Source of the DNA: Austropuccinia psidii
Lineage: Eukaryota; Basidiomycota; Pucciniomycetes; Pucciniales; Sphaerophragmiaceae
Assembly: GCA_023105745.1 (NCBI GenBank)
Contig: JALGQZ010000009.1
Coordinates: 37,703,359-37,767,358 of the forward strand
Direction: 5' to 3'
Length of the DNA stretch: 64,000 nt
The notes beneath the pieces are model-generated. The model searched no databases, was not told the origin of the DNA, and saw only the letters and a list, made by a program, of their open reading frames with translations. Numbering within the stretch: the first letter of the stretch is position 1; every line of letters starts with the position of its first letter. The position numbers and the translations under genes were made by a program. Shown piece by piece: positions 10,335 through 23,715 of this stretch.

Positions 10335-12104
10335 TGTGAGCCTTAGAGGTATTTTTATATACCCAAAAGACCACAAATAACAAATCATGTTATAATTATA
10401 AATAAATGAAATTATTCATTATAAAAACAAATATCAAAATATGAATATGAAATTCATATATAAAATTATAATTTTAATTTTAATTTAAAATTAAAATTAC
10501 ATTGAAATTTAAAATTGTTAAAACACAATTTTACTTGAAAAAATTAAATAAAAATAAATTTTCAACAAAAATATAAAAATTAAAATATTTTTGGAGAAAA
10601 TTTGAACAAAGTTTATTATGAATTTTGATTCAATAAGTAAGCTTAAGAAAATTAATCAACCATTGGATTCCTCATAAAAAATAAGGTGTTGTCACCTCTG
10701 GGTAAAACTTCTGTAACTCAACTCTAAATAAGCTTAAATTAAGTTTTTGGTATCTTCTGTATGAAAATCGAAAATCATAAAAACCTTAATTTAATTTTCA
10801 CAAAATGTGGCTTTAACCATCAATTCTTGCCTTAAACTTGAGGTGTGGTGTGTATTTTAGAAGCTATGAGGATTGAACTATTTTCAATCAAATTGTCAAA
10901 ATGTGCATGTGTATTACGTAAGTGAACATTGATTTACATATGAGGTATCAATTATTACAGTTGTTTACTGTAAAAACTCAATTGAATTACATATTTAAAT
11001 TAAAAGTAGAATAAATGATGAGGAATTAATGAAGAAATAAATTGGAAAGATCAATTCTGGGGGGAAGGAGTTTTGGCTTCAAGGGTGCCAGACTCCCCCA
11101 AATTCCTTTCTTACAGGCTTGGGTTGTCAATATCCACACAAAACGCTCATCACCTTTGGCCTGAAATAGAGTCACAGGGTCTGTGACTCAATTGATTATG
11201 AGGTCTTGATACCAACAAGGGCAGTTTTAACTGTTTCTAAGAGGGTAAAACTACCCTTTAATTAGAAAACTCTTGGTAAAAACAGATTTAACTGGCTTTG
11301 AGGTCTCTTAAACACATTCTGACATGCTTTGAAGGCTTGAAACCAGATATTACAATAGCAACAGCTTACTTAAGGGTCTGAAATGGCCAAAACAATCCCT
11401 TTTTTGGTTCAAACCAGGGTTCACTGATGCCATAATTTTCTTTTCTGTTGTAATAGTGTTTTCCAATACTGACACAAGCAAATTTCACTTTTGGAGTAAG
11501 AAAATTGGTGGCTATGAAAGGATGTCTTTTTGCCCCACTTTTCTCTTCATGTTAGAATCCTTTCTTTTTACAATTAGTTTAAACACTGATAAACCAATCA
11601 ATAAAAGATTTGAATCACCTTTCTTAAAGAAATAATTATAATCATTGTTTGTAGCTCTTATAATAATTTTTACCTTTGAGCTACCCCATAAGTAAATTAA
11701 AGCCTCTTTCATCACTGTTGTCTTTGTCACTTTGTTTCAAATTCACTCTGGTCACTTTGGGGTGTTTTTCCTCTTTGATAATTATTTTGAATAATTTGTT
11801 CTTATATTAATTGCCTGTAGTTCTTTTCTCAATTAATTCCAATTGAAATTTCTCTTGAATAAATTTCTTTTGTAGCCTTAAATACCTCTTGTAGAGTGTT
11901 TTTGGATAAATTTTCTTGTTGGTGAAACAATAAATATTTATAATTTTATTTTTTAAACTTAGAAAATTAAAAGCACTAAATTTGGCATGTTTTCTCTTAA
12001 AACTCTCAAGTCCTACTCTTTTCAATTTCATGTTACCTTATAGAAATTTTTAGGACAGGAAATAAACTTGATTTCTAATAAAAGTTTCATATCCACACCT
12101 TAAA
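10335..12104 (+). repeat. 3' LTR of the truncated family D copy
   Basis: Runs TGTGAGCCTTAGAGG to ATATCCACACCTTAAA and is the reverse complement of the solo LTR at 404-2202, with numerous substitutions. The terminal CA has decayed to AA. Its orientation agrees with the integrase fragment just upstream. Divergence is visibly greater than between the two LTRs of element D, so this copy is older. Confidence 0.85.
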
Positions 12105-14730
12105 GACAGGCTGTATTGGTGAATCAAAAGATTTATGAGTATTTCAGAAGAAGATTTCTGAAACTTGATCCTCATACACAGTGGTGAATTTCTTTTTTTG
12201 TAAGTTCAAGTGGTGATAAGGTCAAAAAGCCCTTACCTCTAGTAGTGGCTGAAACCCTGTCAGAAAAAGGAGAAGTATTTATAAGGATATTGCCACCAAA
12301 CTCCATTGAACAGGTGAGAAATGTCTGATACTAACCTGATAGCTAAGAATAATATATTCCAAGATTAATAATAGAATATTTCTGATAATAAATCAACTAC
12401 ATCAATGAACTGGGGAGAATGTCCCCAGAGGGAAGAAGAGGGGCCATTATATGTTAGAATCCACCAGTCCTGGTGAAAACAGATGATCTCTGCTGAAGAC
12501 TCACTGATTTGAAAAATACAGCCCCTTTATGGGTTTACAGAGCTTTGGTGAAGCTGGGTGATTATACAGTTCCAAATTGGTGTATAAAAACTGTATTTGG
12601 TCAATCCAGCCTGTAAAAAGAATGAAAGAGTTTGTTTGGTTAATAAAAACTGTATGATTTTTTCAAAATAATATTTCTGAAACTTGATTCTCATACACAG
12701 CACTAATTTTCTTGTTTGGTGAGTTTTAGTGGGTATAAGGTTTGAATACCCCTTGCCCCTAGTAGTTGCTGCGACAGATAATTTCACCTTCCTTTATGTT
12801 GGATTTATATTTCATGTAGGGGATGATTTCCAGGGATTTTAGCTGAATTATTTAAGTTATTTAAATTGATTATGGTAATGAGTCAAGAGAAAAAACGGAC
12901 ACATATTCCCTTTGCATTATAAGAAACACAACCTTCCCTGATATTAGTTTTAAGACATATTCTATCAAAAAGAGGGTTGAATCTAAGTGTTCAAATATGA
13001 AATTGCAATAGGATGAAGTGAAATATTAAGCTCTTGTTATAGTCCTTCAAATTTGAAAGACCCCAATTTTATGAAACTTTGAGAAATCTTCCAATACAAA
13101 TAATATGGCAAAAAAATCTGATTTCATATAAGTGAACTTCATTTTTTTAAAAGGATCTTCAAATAATAAAGATGTGTCTGAGGATATGGAAGAAACAAAA
13201 TATGTTAAAGCTTTTATTGAGTAATGGCAGAAGCTTTTTTACAATATGAGTTATAGGAGCTAACCCTGCTGGTGGTGATAGCTTATTTCTCCTATTTATA
13301 TTATTTAATTTTGAATGAGAATATTGGTAAAATATCCTATACATATCTATTAAATTTAATATAAAATATGATTGCCATTATTATTGGATACATAAATTTT
13401 AAATTTAAATTATCTTGATATACAGATTTTCTAATTGTAAAAAAGGTATAAGCTTAGATTTTTATGTCAAATCATATCTTAAATGCATAAAAAAATACTA
13501 TATCTTGAATATTATCAAGAAATGAAATATATAAAAACTATATATATCAAAAAGATTATAAGAATATAAAATGATACAAACTGAAGTAAAGCTATTGATT
13601 TTGACCAATTTGAGACATGCTTAAGGTTATTAAAAACAGCTCTCTCCCTTTTCAGAAATGATAACTTCCAAAATTTCCACAAAAACAGCCCAATAAGGCT
13701 CAAAAGCATTGCTAGTCTGAGAGAAATTTCAGGATTACTCTATGAAATAACTATAGTCTGGGTTGAATCTATGCATTACATATATCCAAATAGTTTATAA
13801 AGAGAATAACAGCCTCTGATGATAATAATTAGTGATTGAGGTAATTATTTATGGTTGGGGTGTAATGATTTCAGATTGAATAATTATAACAAGAACTAAA
13901 ATAGTTGAAGGTAAACACATAACTATGTTATCATAAAGGTAATATTTTTTGGAAAGCATTTCCATGTAATAATTTTCCAATAATAGGATGAGGAGCCATT
14001 TTGATGAGAAAGGCTTCTTCTATCCCTTATTAAGAATTGAGGAGCTTCTCTGGTTCTTCAATCTACACATTAGTAAAAAATTTCATTCCATAAGGTCCAA
14101 TTGTGGTTATTAAACCTATTACATGCCTGTTTAAGACAGCCTTTTTTTCTGTGACTACAAACACCCCAATGTTAGCCAATACAGAGTGAAATCTGATTTC
14201 AGAGGCCTTGTTGGAAGCCTCAGGAAGGGTCTCATGTGTCATAACCACTAAAGGAAAATTATAACATCATTATCAAGGAAATTGTATTTCATTTATTCCA
14301 TATGGACCCCCAACTGAATTATCAGGTGTGTATAGCCTAGTAAAGATATGGTACACCCAACTGTTGCATGGAAATCTTCCAGCCCAGATATTGCAGCCTA
14401 TTTTGGAGATACAGGGAAGATAAAATTCCGGAATTGAAGTTCTTTATTATATATTTAGCTCCACAATCTGTATGTCTTTCTGTACATCCTTATACAGACT
14501 GTATTTGGGAAGAAGCCTTTCTTATTTTAAGTAGCTCCTTATTACACGTGTAAAAGCATACAGAGAAGATGTCTTTGTTAATCTTAAAAAAATAACAATT
14601 TCAATGAGAAATAATTGAATTTCTTTATGAGGTCCATAGTTTTGTACCGCTATATTTAGCTCTATCATTAATTATAAGAGAGCTTTAGGGATTTTTCAGC
14701 TTGGTTTATCCTGTAATTTCAGGTTGAAAG
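12105..14730. other. Unassigned AT-rich DNA
   Basis: No open reading frame longer than about 90 codons and no recognised motif on either strand. It contains one diverged direct repeat (separate entry). The last five bases (GAAAG, 14726-14730) are the left target-site duplication of element C. Confidence 0.5.
12150..12775. repeat. Diverged direct repeat, ~105 bp, ~520 bp apart
   Basis: TTTCTGAAACTTGAT.CTCATACACAG followed by CTAGTAGT.GCTG occurs at about 12155-12253 and again at about 12674-12772. They may be remnants of an older duplicated element; no termini or duplications were found. Confidence 0.6.
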
Positions 14731-16122
14731 TGTCAACCTGTGACTCAAAACCAGAGCACAAGCATGACAGCCAAAATACCATAAGCCAATGGTATAGCCA
14801 AGATACCACCAAAACATGGAGCTGAGCCAAATTAGCTCAAAAGGTATCAAAAGATAGAGGAAACTCACCTCTTTCTGAAAATATAAGTCCCATCACCATA
14901 GGACAAGAAATAACAAAGTTATTCCTGCTCAAAGTTATTGCTGAGCATAAACCTTAATTTTCACCTCCCATCTAAAATCTAGAAGGAGAGGCTTAACCCC
15001 ATCAAATTGGTATTCAAAATGAAGTTCTAACCCAGGGCTATGAAATGGTACCAGCCAAACTGAGCTAGCACCAATATCACTGGAGTTATGGTCAATTTCA
15101 GGCCAAATAAGGGTGAACAAAACATTCACCTCTCATCTAATTTCTACAGTTTTAGTGTGGGATACCTGAAGTGGTGTATCTTTGGAAAGAGCACAATCAG
15201 GGCTATCTGATGGTGCCATCCACTCCTTCATATCTCAACTATAACAGAAGTTATGAGGCAAACACGCTCAATACAGCTTTTTGCCCAAACCACGCCTATG
15301 TACAAAAAACCTTTTACATGGGATATCTTTGCCATATTTCATATCCAATGAACCAATTTTTAGGTTGATATCTCAAAAACTGACAGAGTTATGGCTGGTT
15401 TAAGGTCAAACTCCCACCTGCTGTCATATACAGCCTTACCATGGGATAATATCCCATAATCATTAATATGAGGTGTCAAATAGACGAAGAAGCATGTTTT
15501 TACTTCAATACCTCATATTTCAGCCAATACTGGGGTCCCATACAGCTTCTGTACAGAATTCTATGCGTCATACACGTCAGAATCAGGCTGTGAGGTCCCC
15601 AGATGAAAATTTTCACCCTGTATTGGTGAAAACCGCCCAGATGTGGTTTCAAAACCACATCTGAGCCCAATACAGGTTATAAAGGCTGTTTTCAAACCAC
15701 AAGCCTGTCCTGGAGAGTGAAAAATCTTCACTTCCTCCACGTGGAAAGGTCTAGAAGCCTTTGCACCCCAATTTCAGGATGAAAGGAGGGCTTTTCACAG
15801 CCAAAATCATCTCCTCATCCTGCTCTTGAATAACCTACGTAGTAAACTGTCAAAAACAGTTTTAATCTTGGTTAATAATCAGGTATAATTATAAATTTAA
15901 TTATTGTAGTCTTTTATTATTGTAACCCAACAGATAAAGCTGCACCCAGGGCTTTCAGTAGCGCTCACCACCACTATATCTCTATAGTAAAGCCCTTAAA
16001 ATCTTAATTTAATCATTCATTATCAACTTTATTATCTTTTAAAACCATTTTTTACCGTGTCACAGTCATAGTTTTAGTTGTAAACAGCCTTATTACTTCT
16101 TCAACATAGACTCATCCTGACA
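14731..16122 (+). repeat. 5' LTR of element C
   Basis: Begins TGTCAACCTG and ends CATCCTGACA. It matches the split 3' LTR along its full length. Short open frames inside are not conserved as coding. Confidence 0.93.
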
Positions 16123-16125
16123 TTT

Positions 16126-16141
16126 TGGGGGCCTGGCCGTG
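16126..16141 (+). promoter_or_regulatory. Primer binding site of element C
   Basis: TGGGGGCCTGGCCGTG starts 4 nt after the LTR. Element D has TGGGGGCCCAGCCGTG at the same place, which supports a shared tRNA-type primer. A TGGGGG start would fit a tRNA ending CCCCCA, such as tRNA-Pro, but the tRNA was not identified. Confidence 0.65.
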
Positions 16142-17065
16142 TTTTAAATCCTTTTTTGGACCTTATAAGTAAGTGTTTTCTCTTTTTATGACTTATTAAC
16201 AAGTGTTTTATCTTTTTTTAGGCGCGATTTCTCTATTAAGATATATCTTTTATATATCTTTATCCTTTTCTTTATATATACTCATATTATAAGAGTATCA
16301 TTCACGTGGTTAATACCCACTGAAAATAACTATTTTTGGCATGTTTTGTATATAAAAACACATAAGCCATCAATAAGTCCTGTATTCTTGACTGAATAAG
16401 GACACCTCTGACTGAAAAAACATCAGTTGGGGCGTGGTTAAGTGTATTGTTAACTCAATAACACTTATACAAAGCCACTTGTACAGAATACACTTGAAAA
16501 CCACAAGTGTATCTGTGGGATACTGGCACACAAACAGTGTGACAGGGTACCAAAAAGCTGTAATTCTGACGTGGAATTGTTGATTCAATTACACTGTCAT
16601 TATACAGGGCACATTGTAGTAACATACAAGCCCAGAGGCCAATCTTAGACGTGCAAAACCAGCATCCTTGAGAAGTCTTAACTGACATAAGCCCTCTTTT
16701 TTCCTGCCTTGATTCAGTGGAAGACAATTACATCCCACTTGAGACCCAGTCACAGGCCAACACACCATTGACACCCTGAGAACCAGAGGGCAGCAAGGGC
16801 AAAGGAAAGAGGCACAGTGAAGGTCTCATTACAGCCAAAAGGTGGACACCCATAGCCACTCAGAGAAGTAGAAAACCATGAAACTCTGCATCCATACAAG
16901 GTAAACCAACCTTAACCACTTGTACAGAAAAGATTACAATTATTAACCCAGTTGTAACTTCCAAAGGCAAACTTCCCAAGTCAGCAGACAATAAATTTGT
17001 ACAAGGCACAGTCAAAGGTAAATACCCTAAGAGCATAAAGTTTTTGACTGCTTGCAAACACTGAT
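16142..17065 (+). other. Leader of element C
   Basis: About 0.9 kb between the PBS and gag. No conserved protein is seen. GTAAAT at 17018 with CTGAT at 17061 and ACCAG/CCAG at 17106-17114 could form a 93-97-nt intron overlapping the start of gag (see the overlapping ORF). Confidence 0.5.
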
Positions 17066-20000
17066 ATGTCCCCTGCATACCTCAGAGATGTTGGCTTCCA
17101 AATGAACCAGCCAGAAGACAGAGAAGGATTGTCCAGAACCAGCATACCTGGAAGAAGACACCTTGGACACAGTGGTGGATGGCAAAACAATGAGGGAGAT
17201 AATATCAACCTTGCCATTCACACTCCAATTCAACAGAAACCTCAGACCAGAGGACTGGAAGGATATGGATCAAGTTCTTCAGATCCACCAACTCCTCAAA
17301 GATTTGTCTCAATGGAGCATGGACAACAAGAGGTTCAACCTAGCAACTCACTGGGCAGAAATTGGATCAAGTTGCCAGAAGATCTGTCTCAAAGAGATAG
17401 ACTTCAAAGACCTTATGGAAATCACCAAAGGTTGGAATCCTACCAGGCAGCACAGACTCCTGGAGGCAAGGGCACAGAGGATAAGGGAGAATCAAGCCAC
17501 TATCCAAGCAATAGAAGAACAATTAACCCAGACAGGGCCTACTCAGATTCCTTCAGGTTCACAAGGAGCAGGCCAAATCAGCTCTCCAGTGGCTTCACAC
17601 CATTCAGAAACCAACAGATCAGTGGCCAAGAGTCACCATTCTTCACAATTCCAGGAAGTTTCCAGGAGAAGACAAGGAAACAATGGCAAGAACAAAGCCT
17701 CCTTCAACCAGAGGAGGAAAGAGTCAGACCCCATGATCCAGAAGCTGTTAGATTTGGTAAAAGAAGTACACAAGAACCAGAAGTAGCTGTAAACCACTCT
17801 AGAATCAGTAGTCCTAGTAATAGAAACATTACCCCCACTCAGACTGAAAATAACATTGTCACATCTGAGAGTAACATCAACAGTGATACAATGTGGTTAC
17901 AAATGTCCCAATATGCTGAACAATCTGCAAAGCAGTTTGCAAAAATTAAAGCTAGCCAAGAGAGGATGAGACAAACTCAAGCCTCCTTGGAACAAATAGT
18001 TAAAAATCTTCAAGAAGGATATGCTCAACTGAGCAAAGCCTCTAAAGAAACCAACAGAAGACTGAATATAGTCTTTGAAGAACAACACCACAGCACAAGG
18101 GACAGGGAGTGTCTGGATCAAGACATTAACAAATTGTTTAATGCCTATCATAGCTTGAAACCCCAACCACATGGCCAAGCTCTGGAGAATCCATATCAAC
18201 CAGATGACATCAAACCAGATGCCATGATTTTGAATAAGGCAAGATCTCCATCACAATACCAGGATGGATATGGCATGTCTTATTCCGAGAAGGAAGCCTT
18301 GAAACAGCTTCCTGAGGCCTCCAACTGGCCCAAATTCTCTGGAACAGGAGAATATGATCATATGGAGCTCATAGATTATATTGATGGACTCTTCATTGAT
18401 GTACCAAGCATACCAGACTACTGGATCACTGCTAGATTGAATACTGCATTTAAAGGTCATGCAAGTATATGGTACACAGAAGGGAAAGAAATCCATGGCA
18501 GAAGAAACTGGCCATGGTGGAAGAATCAAATCATCCAAAAGTACAGTAATGGAAATTGGATATGGCAAAAGACCATGTCATTTGAAAATGACAAATACTC
18601 TGTGGACAAAGATCCATATGAGTGGTGTCTTAGACATTCTAAAAGACTCAAAGCCATTGATCCTCAGATGAACATCCAAATGAGGAATAACAAACTCCTG
18701 ACACAACTGCCAGGAGAACTAGAGCATGCAGTGAAATGCAGATGCAACCAAAATTGCACTCTAGATGACATAGCCAACACCTTACAAGACATAAGGAAGA
18801 GGAAAAATATAGGGAAATTCACCCCATATAAGAACAGTAGTTTCAAAGAGAAACAACCTTTCAGGGTGGAGTTTAAAGACAAACCCAAAGAAAGAGTGGC
18901 AGAAGTGGCAAAGAAGAGAAATTCTTGTCACAATTGTGGTTCAACAGACCACTATTTCAACAAATGTCCAAAGGCAAAGAAGAAAGTCTATGCCATAGAG
19001 AAAGTCCCTGAGGAAGAACCTCCAACAGAGGATTCTGATTCAGACTCTATGGGTGATGCCATCAGAGAACCATCTGAGGATGATCAAGACCCAAGAGAGG
19101 AATTTCTAGTGGAATACCAAGAAGAAACCCCACTGGAAATCCAGGACATACAGTTGGAAGCAGGCATGCCACAGGACACTGCTAGCAAGAACTTGTGCAA
19201 ACACACACAAGATGCACAAACATTCCTGGTTACACCAACCAAAGGAATGGCATATATACATGGAACAGCCACAAAAATGTCTGTTTGTATTGACAATGCT
19301 CAGCATCCACTGATCATTGATAGTGGAGCACACTGCTCCATAGTGGCCAGAAACTATCTGGATACCCACTTCCCAAACTGGGAAAAACAGCTCTTGCCCA
19401 CTAAGGCAAAGAACTTTAAAAGTGCATCAGGGAAGATGGCTTCCATTGGGACAATTATCAAGGAGATAATTATACCCCACAAGAAGGGTAATATCAGACT
19501 CAACCCAGAGTTTGTAGTGCTTAATGATGCCTACATCCAAGGGTTTTTACTGGGAACAGACTACCAGAGGATGTATGGCATAGATATTTACAACAGTAAA
19601 AATAGGCACATCACCATAGGTACTAACAAGGAAAAGAAATTTTCACTTGACATATACCAGATATCTTCTCAGGATCCACTGGAAGAACTTCTGAAGGAAT
19701 TCAGAGAGGGACAGTTTAGCACTACCCTCACCAGTAAACAAAAACTAAGTTTACTGAAGATGCTGAGAATGAACAGACCAGCATTTGCCATTGGTGAAGA
19801 ACCATTAGGCAAGATCAAAGGGCATGATATAGAACTATATCTGGATGTGGAAAGGCCTTATCCACCCATGCTGAGAAGACCTCCTTATCCAGCAAGCCTG
19901 GAAGCCAGGAAAGAAATCGAGAAACACATCAATGAACTCCTGGATATGGATGTCATCAGGAAGATTGGACACAATGAAATAGTGGAAATCACCACTCCTG

Positions 20001-22921
20001 TCCTAATCACTTGGCATGATGGCAAATCTAGATTGTGTGGAGACTTCAGAGCCCTGAATAACTACACAAAAGCAGACAGGTACCCTATACCAAGGATACC
20101 TCATGCCTTGGATAAGCTAGCCAAAGCCAAATACATAACCAAGATGGATTGTATGAAAGGCTTCCACCAAAATGGAGTTAAACCAAACTCCATGAAATTA
20201 CTCAGAATAATATGCCATATGGGCATATATGAGTATACCAGAATGCCCTTTGGCATTAAGAATGCACCAGCCCACTTCCAAAGGATGATGGACACCATAT
20301 TACAAGAAGAAATAATGGAAGGCTGGATGGTAGTATATATTGATGATATCATTATATACTCAGAGACATGGGAAGACCATGTACAATACATAGACAGAGT
20401 TCTAAGTAAATGTATACCCATCAATCTGAAAATTTCACTCAAAAAGTGTAATTTTGGCCAACAAGAGCTACTAGCTCTGGGACATAAAGTCTCAGGTCTT
20501 AGTCTGGCAATTGACCAGAACAAAGTAGCAGCAGTACTGCAAAATCCAGTACCAAAGAACATCAAAGAGATGCAATCTTTCCTTGGGATTGCTAGCTACT
20601 ATAGAAACCATATCAAAAATTTTGCACACATAACTAGTAGTTCATACAAGTTATGTTCAAAAGATGTAGTTTTTGAAATAACCAAGGAGAGGAGGGATGC
20701 ATATGCGAGAATCAAATATGAACTCACCAATGCACCAGTGCTCATCTTACCTGACTTTGAACTACCATTCAAGTTATATATAGATGCAGCATGCAGCCAA
20801 GGCTTAGGAGCAGCCCTTCACCAAAGACAAATTGTGGATGGTGAACCAAGAGAGGGTGTAATATGTTACATCTCTAGGCAACTGAAAGATTCAGAATCCA
20901 GGTATGGGGCCACCCAGACTGAATGTCTATGTCTAGTCTGGGCTCTAGAAAAACTCCATTATTATTTGGAGGGTGCAGTCTTTGAAGTCTACACAGACTG
21001 CACAGCTTTGAAGTCTTTACTAAACATGAAGACTACTAATAGACATATGCTGAGATGGCAAATAGCTATCCAGGAGTATAGAGGGAATATGACCATCATA
21101 TACAAGGAAGGTAAAAGCCATACCAATTCAGATGGCCTCAGCAGATGGCCACTGGACAATATCAAGAGCAATCCAGCTTATGACCCAGAAGTTGCAGCCA
21201 AAATCCCTATCCATTTCATGGAAATAGATAGGAGGAGGAACTTCAGATTTTCTGAATGGGCACCAGGGAATGGTACCCTTGACAGTGGAAACACTGATTC
21301 AGAAGGAACAGAAACTCCCATACTGGGAATAAGCTCCTCAGAACTTCACAATGAATTCTTCAGTACAGTACAGAAGTCTTATGCCAAACACAAACAGTGT
21401 AGCATACTACTCCAACTCCTTTAACAAAAGTACAGGAGCCCAGAACTGGAAACCCAGCTGGAAGAACCCTGGTTGAGGGCCTATAAGGACAATAAGTTTT
21501 TTCTTATAGATGGCCTTCTCTACCACAGAGAAAAGCACACAAGTGCACTCACAGTGGTAGACAGAGACCACATCTCATTAATCCTACAAGAATGCCATGA
21601 CTGCCCCTACATGGGACACATGAGTGAAGACAGGACCAGAGAGAGGGTAGCAAGCACAGCTTGGTGGCCCAAGTGGGAACAAGAGTTGAGTGAATACATC
21701 AACATTTGTGAAAGATGCCAAAAGGCAAATAGGAAACATGGGAAGAAGTATGGGTTACTTCAACACATAGAAGAACCCAAGCACCCATGGGAAACCATCA
21801 ACATGGACTGGGTTACAGGACTTGTCCCAGGAGGCAAAGAAAACTACAATGCCTGTTTGATCATAGTTGATAGGTTCAGCAAGAGCATGAGGTGTCTACC
21901 ATGCCATAAAGAAGACACAGCCATGGATACTGCTCTGTTGTTTTGGAATAACATCATATCCACCTGTGGAGTCCCTAAGATAATCATTAGTGATAGGGAC
22001 CCAAAATTCACATCTGAATTTTGGACTAACTTATATGACATGCTTGGCACCAAACTTGCTTTTTCCACAGCTTACCATCCACAAACAGATGGCCTAGCTG
22101 AAAGGATTATCCAAACAATGGAGGACATCCTCAGAAGATTCTGTGCCTATGGCATGGAATACAAGGACCATGAGGGATACACCCATGATTGGGTTACCCT
22201 CTTACCAGCAGTCCAACTGGCTTATAATACAAGCCAGCACTCCACCACAGGTAAAACACCTGCACTGGTGGAGAAAGGGTGGAACCCCCTGTTACCTGTG
22301 GATCACTTGAAGAAGAATCTTCTAACCATCCACCCCACAGCCAAAGACTTCCATGATATGTGGAAGAAAGCCTGTGACACTGCTGCCAAATGCATAGCTG
22401 AGGCCAAAGAGTATAACAAGCAGCGGTGGGACAAATCACATATGGAACCTGACTTTAAGGAAGGGGACCAGGTGTTAGTGTCTACACTGAACTTTGACAA
22501 TCTCAAGGGACCCAAGAAAATGAGAGACTCATTTTTAGGGCCCTTCACTATCATGAAGTTGATAGGGAAGAATGCAGTAGAGGTCAAGCTCACTGAGGAG
22601 TTTTCCAGGAAACACCCAGTCTTTCCAGTGAGTTTGGTCAAACCATACTTCCAGACAGAGGAGGATAAATTCCCCTCCAGGAGAAAGAATCCCACACCAC
22701 AAGAGATAGTGTAAGTGGAGGACTCCCCTGGACCTGTGAGTAAGATCATCAGGGCCAGGAAGATCAGACTCAATAGGAAGGATCAGAGACAATACCTAGT
22801 CAGATTCAAGAACCAGACAGCAGATAAAGACAAATGGTTGGCAGAAGATGCCATACCAGATGGGAACCTTCATTTAAGGAGATTCAGAGCCTCTAGGAGG
22901 ACTGAACAGTCTCATCAATGA
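17066..22921 (+). pseudogene. gag-pol: Gag-Pol polyprotein of element C, two stop codons
   Basis: One frame of 1951 sense-or-stop positions, broken only by TAA at 21422 and TAA at 22712. Domains in frame numbering from the ATG at 17066: disordered N-terminus (1-240), coiled-coil/capsid-type Gag, zinc knuckle CX2CX4HX4C at 621-634, protease DSG at 752-754, reverse transcriptase YIDD at 1091-1094, RNase H Asp at 1240, integrase HHCC finger about 1510-1550, catalytic D1581, D1643 and E1679 (DD35E spacing), and a C-terminal chromodomain about 1890-1940. The first stop falls in the RNase H-integrase linker and the second between integrase and chromodomain. A second in-frame ATG at 17102 may be the real start. 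Everything else looks intact, so inactivation appears recent, or the stops are tolerated. Confidence 0.9.
17190..17786 (+). CDS. Overlapping +1-frame ORF inside gag of element C
   Basis: A 198-codon ORF from its first ATG; the frame is open from 17106. It lies in the +1 frame relative to gag and overlaps its disordered N-terminal region. The predicted protein has a helical first half with Trp at THW and GW-P (GWNPTRQ) 25 residues later, a basic Ser/Gln-rich linker, and a C-terminal helix ([17 protein letters not shown]). Element D, clearly diverged in Gag, has an ORF of 197 codons in the same relative frame and place, with the same W-24-GW pattern and a similar tail. That shared layout is why I call it a probable gene. 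Function is unknown, and no database family is recognised. Confidence 0.5.
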   Translation: MREIISTLPFTLQFNRNLRPEDWKDMDQVLQIHQLLKDLSQWSMDNKRFNLATHWAEIGSSCQKICLKEIDFKDLMEITKGWNPTRQHRLLEARAQRIRENQATIQAIEEQLTQTGPTQIPSGSQGAGQISSPVASHHSETNRSVAKSHHSSQFQEVSRRRQGNNGKNKASFNQRRKESDPMIQKLLDLVKEVHKNQK

Positions 22922-22930
22922 TGAGCCTTT

Positions 22931-22945
22931 TTTGGAGGGAGGGTA
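22931..22945 (+). promoter_or_regulatory. Polypurine tract of element C
   Basis: TTTGGAGGGAGGGTA directly precedes the 3' LTR at 22946, the expected place for the plus-strand primer. Confidence 0.75.
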
Positions 22946-23715
22946 TGTCAGCCTGTGACTCAAAACCAGAGCACAAGCATGACAGCCAAAATACCATAAA
23001 CCAATGGTATAGCCAAGATACCACCAAAACATGGAGCTGCGCCAAATTAGCTCAAAAGGTATCAAAAGATAGAGGAAACTCACCTCTTTCTGAAAATATA
23101 AGTCCCATCACCATAGGACAAGAAATAACAAAGTTATTCCTGCTCAAAGTTATTGCTGAGCATAAACCTTAATTTTCACCTCCCATCTAAAATCTAGAAG
23201 GAGAGACTTAACCCCATCAAATTGGTATTCAAAATGAAGTTCTAACCCAGGGCTATGAAATGGTACCAGCCAAACTGAGCTAGCACCAATATCACTGGAG
23301 TTATGGTCAATTTCAGGCCAAATAAGGGTGAACAAAATATTCACCTCTCATCTAATTTCTACAGTTTTAGTGTGGGATACCTGAAGTGGGGTATCTTTGG
23401 AAAGAGCCCAATCAGGGCTATCTGATGGTGCCATCCACTCCTTCATATCTCAACTATAACAGAAGTTATGAGGCAAACACGCTCAATACAGCTTTTTGCC
23501 CAAACCACGCCTATGTACAAAAAACCTTGTACATGGGATATCTTTGCCATATTTCATATCCAATGAACCAGTTTTTAGGTTGATATCTCAAAAACTGACA
23601 GAGTTATGGCTGGGTTAAGGTCAAACTCCCACCTGCTGTCATATACAGCCTTACCATGGGATAATATCCCATAATCATGAATATGAGGTGTCAAATAGAC
23701 GAAGAAGCATGTTTT
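22946..23715 (+). repeat. 3' LTR of element C, first part
   Basis: Matches the first 770 bp of the 5' LTR and is interrupted after GTTTT (23711-23715) by the family A array. The LTR resumes at 41810. Confidence 0.93.

Noticed and set aside
14063..14248. 61-codon minus-strand frame with protein-like composition
   Set aside because: Too short, with no recognised motif, neighbour or intron structure to support a gene.
20101..20565. 154-codon antisense frame in element C reverse transcriptase
   Set aside because: Mirror of a conserved coding region, with no independent support.
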